A stretch of DNA of 7,043 bases, from assembly GCA_949294425.1 (NCBI GenBank), contig CASFHJ010000228.1:1-7043 (forward strand), in the 5' to 3' direction. Below, piece after piece: positions 5,982-7,043 of this stretch (position 1 is its first letter; every line of letters starts with the position of its first letter). Both the position numbers and the translations under genes were made by a program. A model generated the notes under the pieces. The model made no database searches. It was given only the letters and a program-made list of their open reading frames with translations, and was not told the origin of the DNA. This DNA comes from an uncultured Campylobacter sp. (GTDB taxonomy: Bacteria > Campylobacterota > Campylobacteria > Campylobacterales > Campylobacteraceae).

Positions 5982-7043
5982 CCATTTGATTTCTTTTCCA
6001 AGCAGGTTCATTTTCTATGTGATACATTATCTCCTCTCTGTTTAGAGTCCCGGTTTTTCCTAGGGTCTGAACAAAGATATTTTGTCTATTTTCAAGAACT
6101 TGCTCCTCTTTTTTAGGCTGAGAATTAGGATTAGAATAATCAAAACCAGTAGCAACGACTGTGAATTCTATCTCATCAATTCCCATAGTATTATCTATAG
6201 AATCGCCATGCTTGATACCAACATCATCTATCATTTCTGCAAGTCTTTCTAAAGCCTCATTAAGCGGCATAAAAGGAAAATCCTCATGTCTTCTAGTATG
6301 TATAATCACTCCCTTAGCTTTTTTAACATTAAAACCATCTAAAAGAGGAGATTCTAAGGCTAAATTTAAGGCTTCATCAGCAGCATTAGGTCCCTGGGCA
6401 TAGCCAACACCCATTAAGGATAAGCCTCTATGTTCCATAGCACTTTTAACATCGGCAAAGTCCACATTACGCTCTGAGTTATCCATAAGTATAGAAACCA
6501 TACCCTTAACAGCCTTAGCCAAAACATCATCTACCAGTTGATAAGCCATCTTTGAAGAGGCATTTTTATCTAGCAAGTTCTTCACTTTTTCATTTTGAAC
6601 TACAAGTATGGAATCACTTTCTTTCCTAAGCTCGGCAAGTCCGTCTTCAGCTAATCTTCTTTTCTTAGATCCTTCAAAATTAAAAGGCATGGTAACAACG
6701 CAAACGGTTAAAGCACCGATTTCCTTTGCAGCCTGAGCAACTACAGGAGCAGCACCAGTTCCAGTTCCGCCACCAAGACCAGAAGCTATAAATACTATGT
6801 CGCTTTGATCTAAACAAGCCTTTATCTCCTCGTAATTTTCCTTAGCACTTTCAGCTCCAACCTCTGGGTTTCCTCCAGCACCAAGACCTCTGGTAGTTTT
6901 CTCACCTAATTGAATTTTAGTTTTAGCAAGAGATATATCAAGAGCTTGTTTATCGGTATTTGCCACTATTAAATCCAGTTTATCAAAGCCCGTTTTCATC
7001 ATATGATTTACCATATTTCCGCCACCGCCACCGCAGCCTATAA
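5977..7043 (-). CDS. ftsZ: Cell division protein FtsZ, N-terminus cut by window edge
   Basis: FtsZ is the tubulin-like GTPase that assembles the cytokinetic Z-ring. The gene is incomplete: upstream of the methionine codon at 7012-7014 the frame stays open to the edge and encodes 'IGCGGGGGN', the first nucleotide-binding glycine loop, so the true start lies outside, probably about 15-20 codons further. Counting from that internal methionine, the tubulin signature GGGTGTG is at 81-87, the 'NTD' of the nucleotide site at 19-21, and the T7 synergy loop 'NVDFAD' at 183-188, which completes the partner subunit's GTPase site. The globular domain ends near 292. A linker of about 35-40 residues leads to a terminal peptide with 'EPAWKRNQ' (336-343), the likely FtsA-binding tail. 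It runs convergent to aroE. In C. jejuni, ftsZ is elsewhere (Cj0696, after ftsA, from memory). Confidence 0.97.
   Translation of the reverse strand, partial: IGCGGGGGNMVNHMMKTGFDKLDLIVANTDKQALDISLAKTKIQLGEKTTRGLGAGGNPEVGAESAKENYEEIKACLDQSDIVFIASGLGGGTGTGAAPVVAQAAKEIGALTVCVVTMPFNFEGSKKRRLAEDGLAELRKESDSILVVQNEKVKNLLDKNASSKMAYQLVDDVLAKAVKGMVSILMDNSERNVDFADVKSAMEHRGLSLMGVGYAQGPNAADEALNLALESPLLDGFNVKKAKGVIIHTRRHEDFPFMPLNEALERLAEMIDDVGIKHGDSIDNTMGIDEIEFTVVATGFDYSNPNSQPKKEEQVLENRQNIFVQTLGKTGTLNREEIMYHIENEPAWKRNQMD

Noticed and set aside
6161..6403. Plus-strand open frame of 80 codons inside ftsZ
   Set aside because: It is antisense to the conserved FtsZ globular domain, and its Ser/Ile-rich product has no family resemblance.
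7012..7014. Methionine codon as the ftsZ start
   Set aside because: The frame stays open upstream to the window edge and encodes the conserved first glycine-rich loop of FtsZ, so this is an internal methionine.

Overview
This low-GC window comes from a Campylobacterota (epsilonproteobacterial) chromosome, most likely a Campylobacter. The evidence is the protein content (a Campylobacter-type Fur, a DUF1882-family protein, a SPOR protein), the very tight gene packing, and a gene order cvpA-fur-lysS-glyA-DUF1882-SPOR-aroE that, from memory, matches the C. jejuni block Cj0399 to Cj0405. The species cannot be fixed from the sequence alone.

Layout: positions 13 to 5933 hold seven plus-strand genes that look like one transcription unit. 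Gene junctions are 0, 0, -4, -4, +14 and -4 nt, so no internal intergenic space is large enough for an ordinary promoter and terminator pair. They encode a CvpA-family membrane protein, the iron regulator Fur, lysyl-tRNA synthetase, serine hydroxymethyltransferase, a DUF1882 protein, a single-pass SPOR-domain protein and shikimate dehydrogenase. After a 43-nt gap, a minus-strand gene running off the right edge encodes FtsZ. Its first methionine codon in the window (7014) is not its start, because the reading frame continues upstream through the G-rich first nucleotide-binding loop to the edge. A strong hairpin (5952-5981) lies between aroE and ftsZ, overlaps the ftsZ stop codon and probably terminates ftsZ transcription, perhaps transcription from both sides.

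The genes do not form one pathway. Translation (lysS), one-carbon and glycine supply (glyA), aromatic biosynthesis (aroE), iron regulation (fur) and envelope or division functions (cvpA, SPOR protein, ftsZ) share the region. No mobile element, CRISPR array, tRNA, rRNA or defence system is visible, and I see no new multigene system. The most interesting item is the DUF1882 protein, which looks like a degenerate relative of the archaeo-eukaryotic primase (Prim-pol) fold. Smaller points are a three-fold 9-nt repeat at the start of fur, the aroE/ftsZ junction (unlike C. jejuni), and an 8-T tract at the start of cvpA.
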